Shown: piece by piece, positions 50,927 to 50,964 of the stretch
How positions within the stretch are numbered: position 1 is the first letter of the stretch
Layout: each line of letters begins with the position of its first letter
NCBI GenBank assembly: GCA_009841255.1
Contig: VXMD01000031.1
Span: 1-50,964, forward strand
Source: Candidatus Poribacteria bacterium
Lineage (GTDB): Bacteria; Poribacteria; WGA-4E; WGA-3G
DNA: 50,964 bases
Direction: 5' to 3'
The notes under the pieces: model-generated
What the model saw: only the letters and a program-made list of their open reading frames with translations
Database searches by the model: none
Told to the model about the DNA's origin: nothing
Made by a program: the position numbers and the translations under genes

Positions 50927-50964
50927 CTAAAGAAAAAACCGTTATCATTTCAACGGCTTACCTT

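Noticed and set aside
1-50964. tRNA or rRNA genes
   Set aside because: Reading for TPsiC-loop-like GTTCRAATC sequences and conserved rRNA segments found none; a covariance-model scan was not possible here.

Overview
The window looks like a chromosomal segment of an uncultured, Gram-negative-type bacterium. It encodes a lipid A kinase (lpxK), a TatA-type protein, a lipoprotein and many Sec-exported proteins. The mix of secreted LamG proteins, a phytanoyl-CoA-type dioxygenase, an FG-GAP/UnbV protein, TPR proteins and very many dispersed hairpin repeats resembles what I know of Candidatus Poribacteria and related sponge or marine lineages. That placement is inference: no rRNA or other phylogenetic marker was seen, and no tRNA, CRISPR array or complete insertion sequence was recognised.

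Layout. Positions 309-7720 are all minus strand: serA, then an ATP-grasp-like protein and a PhyH dioxygenase 8 bp apart, then a secreted LamG protein, a Gfo/Idh/MocA oxidoreductase and a methyltransferase. Positions 7721-8826 hold no convincing gene but contain a periodic hairpin array and other structured repeats. Positions 8827-23667 hold an FN3 protein, a HicAB module, tatA, a TPR plus FG-GAP/UnbV pair, two tandem LamG paralogues, a cupin, two overlapping methyltransferases, an Ldh2-type dehydrogenase, thioredoxin reductase, a xylulokinase-like kinase and moaC. Positions 23692-28765 hold a large exported caspase-like/transglutaminase fusion, a MoxR ATPase and a family 2 glycosyltransferase.

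Positions about 28,900-37,100 look like an accessory, more AT-rich defence/junk island. It has a DUF104-type antitoxin with a VapC PIN toxin, a secreted endonuclease/exonuclease/phosphatase protein, a second PIN protein with a small partner, a lipoprotein, two truncated propeller-type genes, the C-terminal fragment of a type III restriction subunit, and an intact ATPase plus DUF4435/TOPRIM pair resembling the PARIS anti-phage system (AriA/AriB). The rest returns to housekeeping-like content: a Crp-like regulator, an M28 peptidase and an HtrA protease side by side, a TPR protein, a zinc ribbon/adenylate cyclase/ATPase/TPR giant, a TIM-barrel isomerase, an 853-residue membrane protein of unknown function, and lpxK.

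The most striking feature is the repeat landscape. About ten copies of a roughly 90-105 bp element combine a 5' hairpin, whose stem varies with compensation around a conserved loop, with a 3' Shine-Dalgarno-like tail (CCGCAAGGAA followed by TTAAAAA). Several copies end exactly at a start codon, so the element seems to serve as a portable translation leader. Other copies or related palindromes sit in frame inside genes (the cyclase, the xylulokinase, lpxK) or supply stop codons. Heptanucleotide-periodic repeats and other covarying hairpins are also dispersed. A second notable signal is a short C-terminal tail (K-L-x-T-T-W-G-x-L-K type) shared by three LamG proteins and an unrelated secreted nuclease-fold protein, which may be an undescribed sorting or processing tag.
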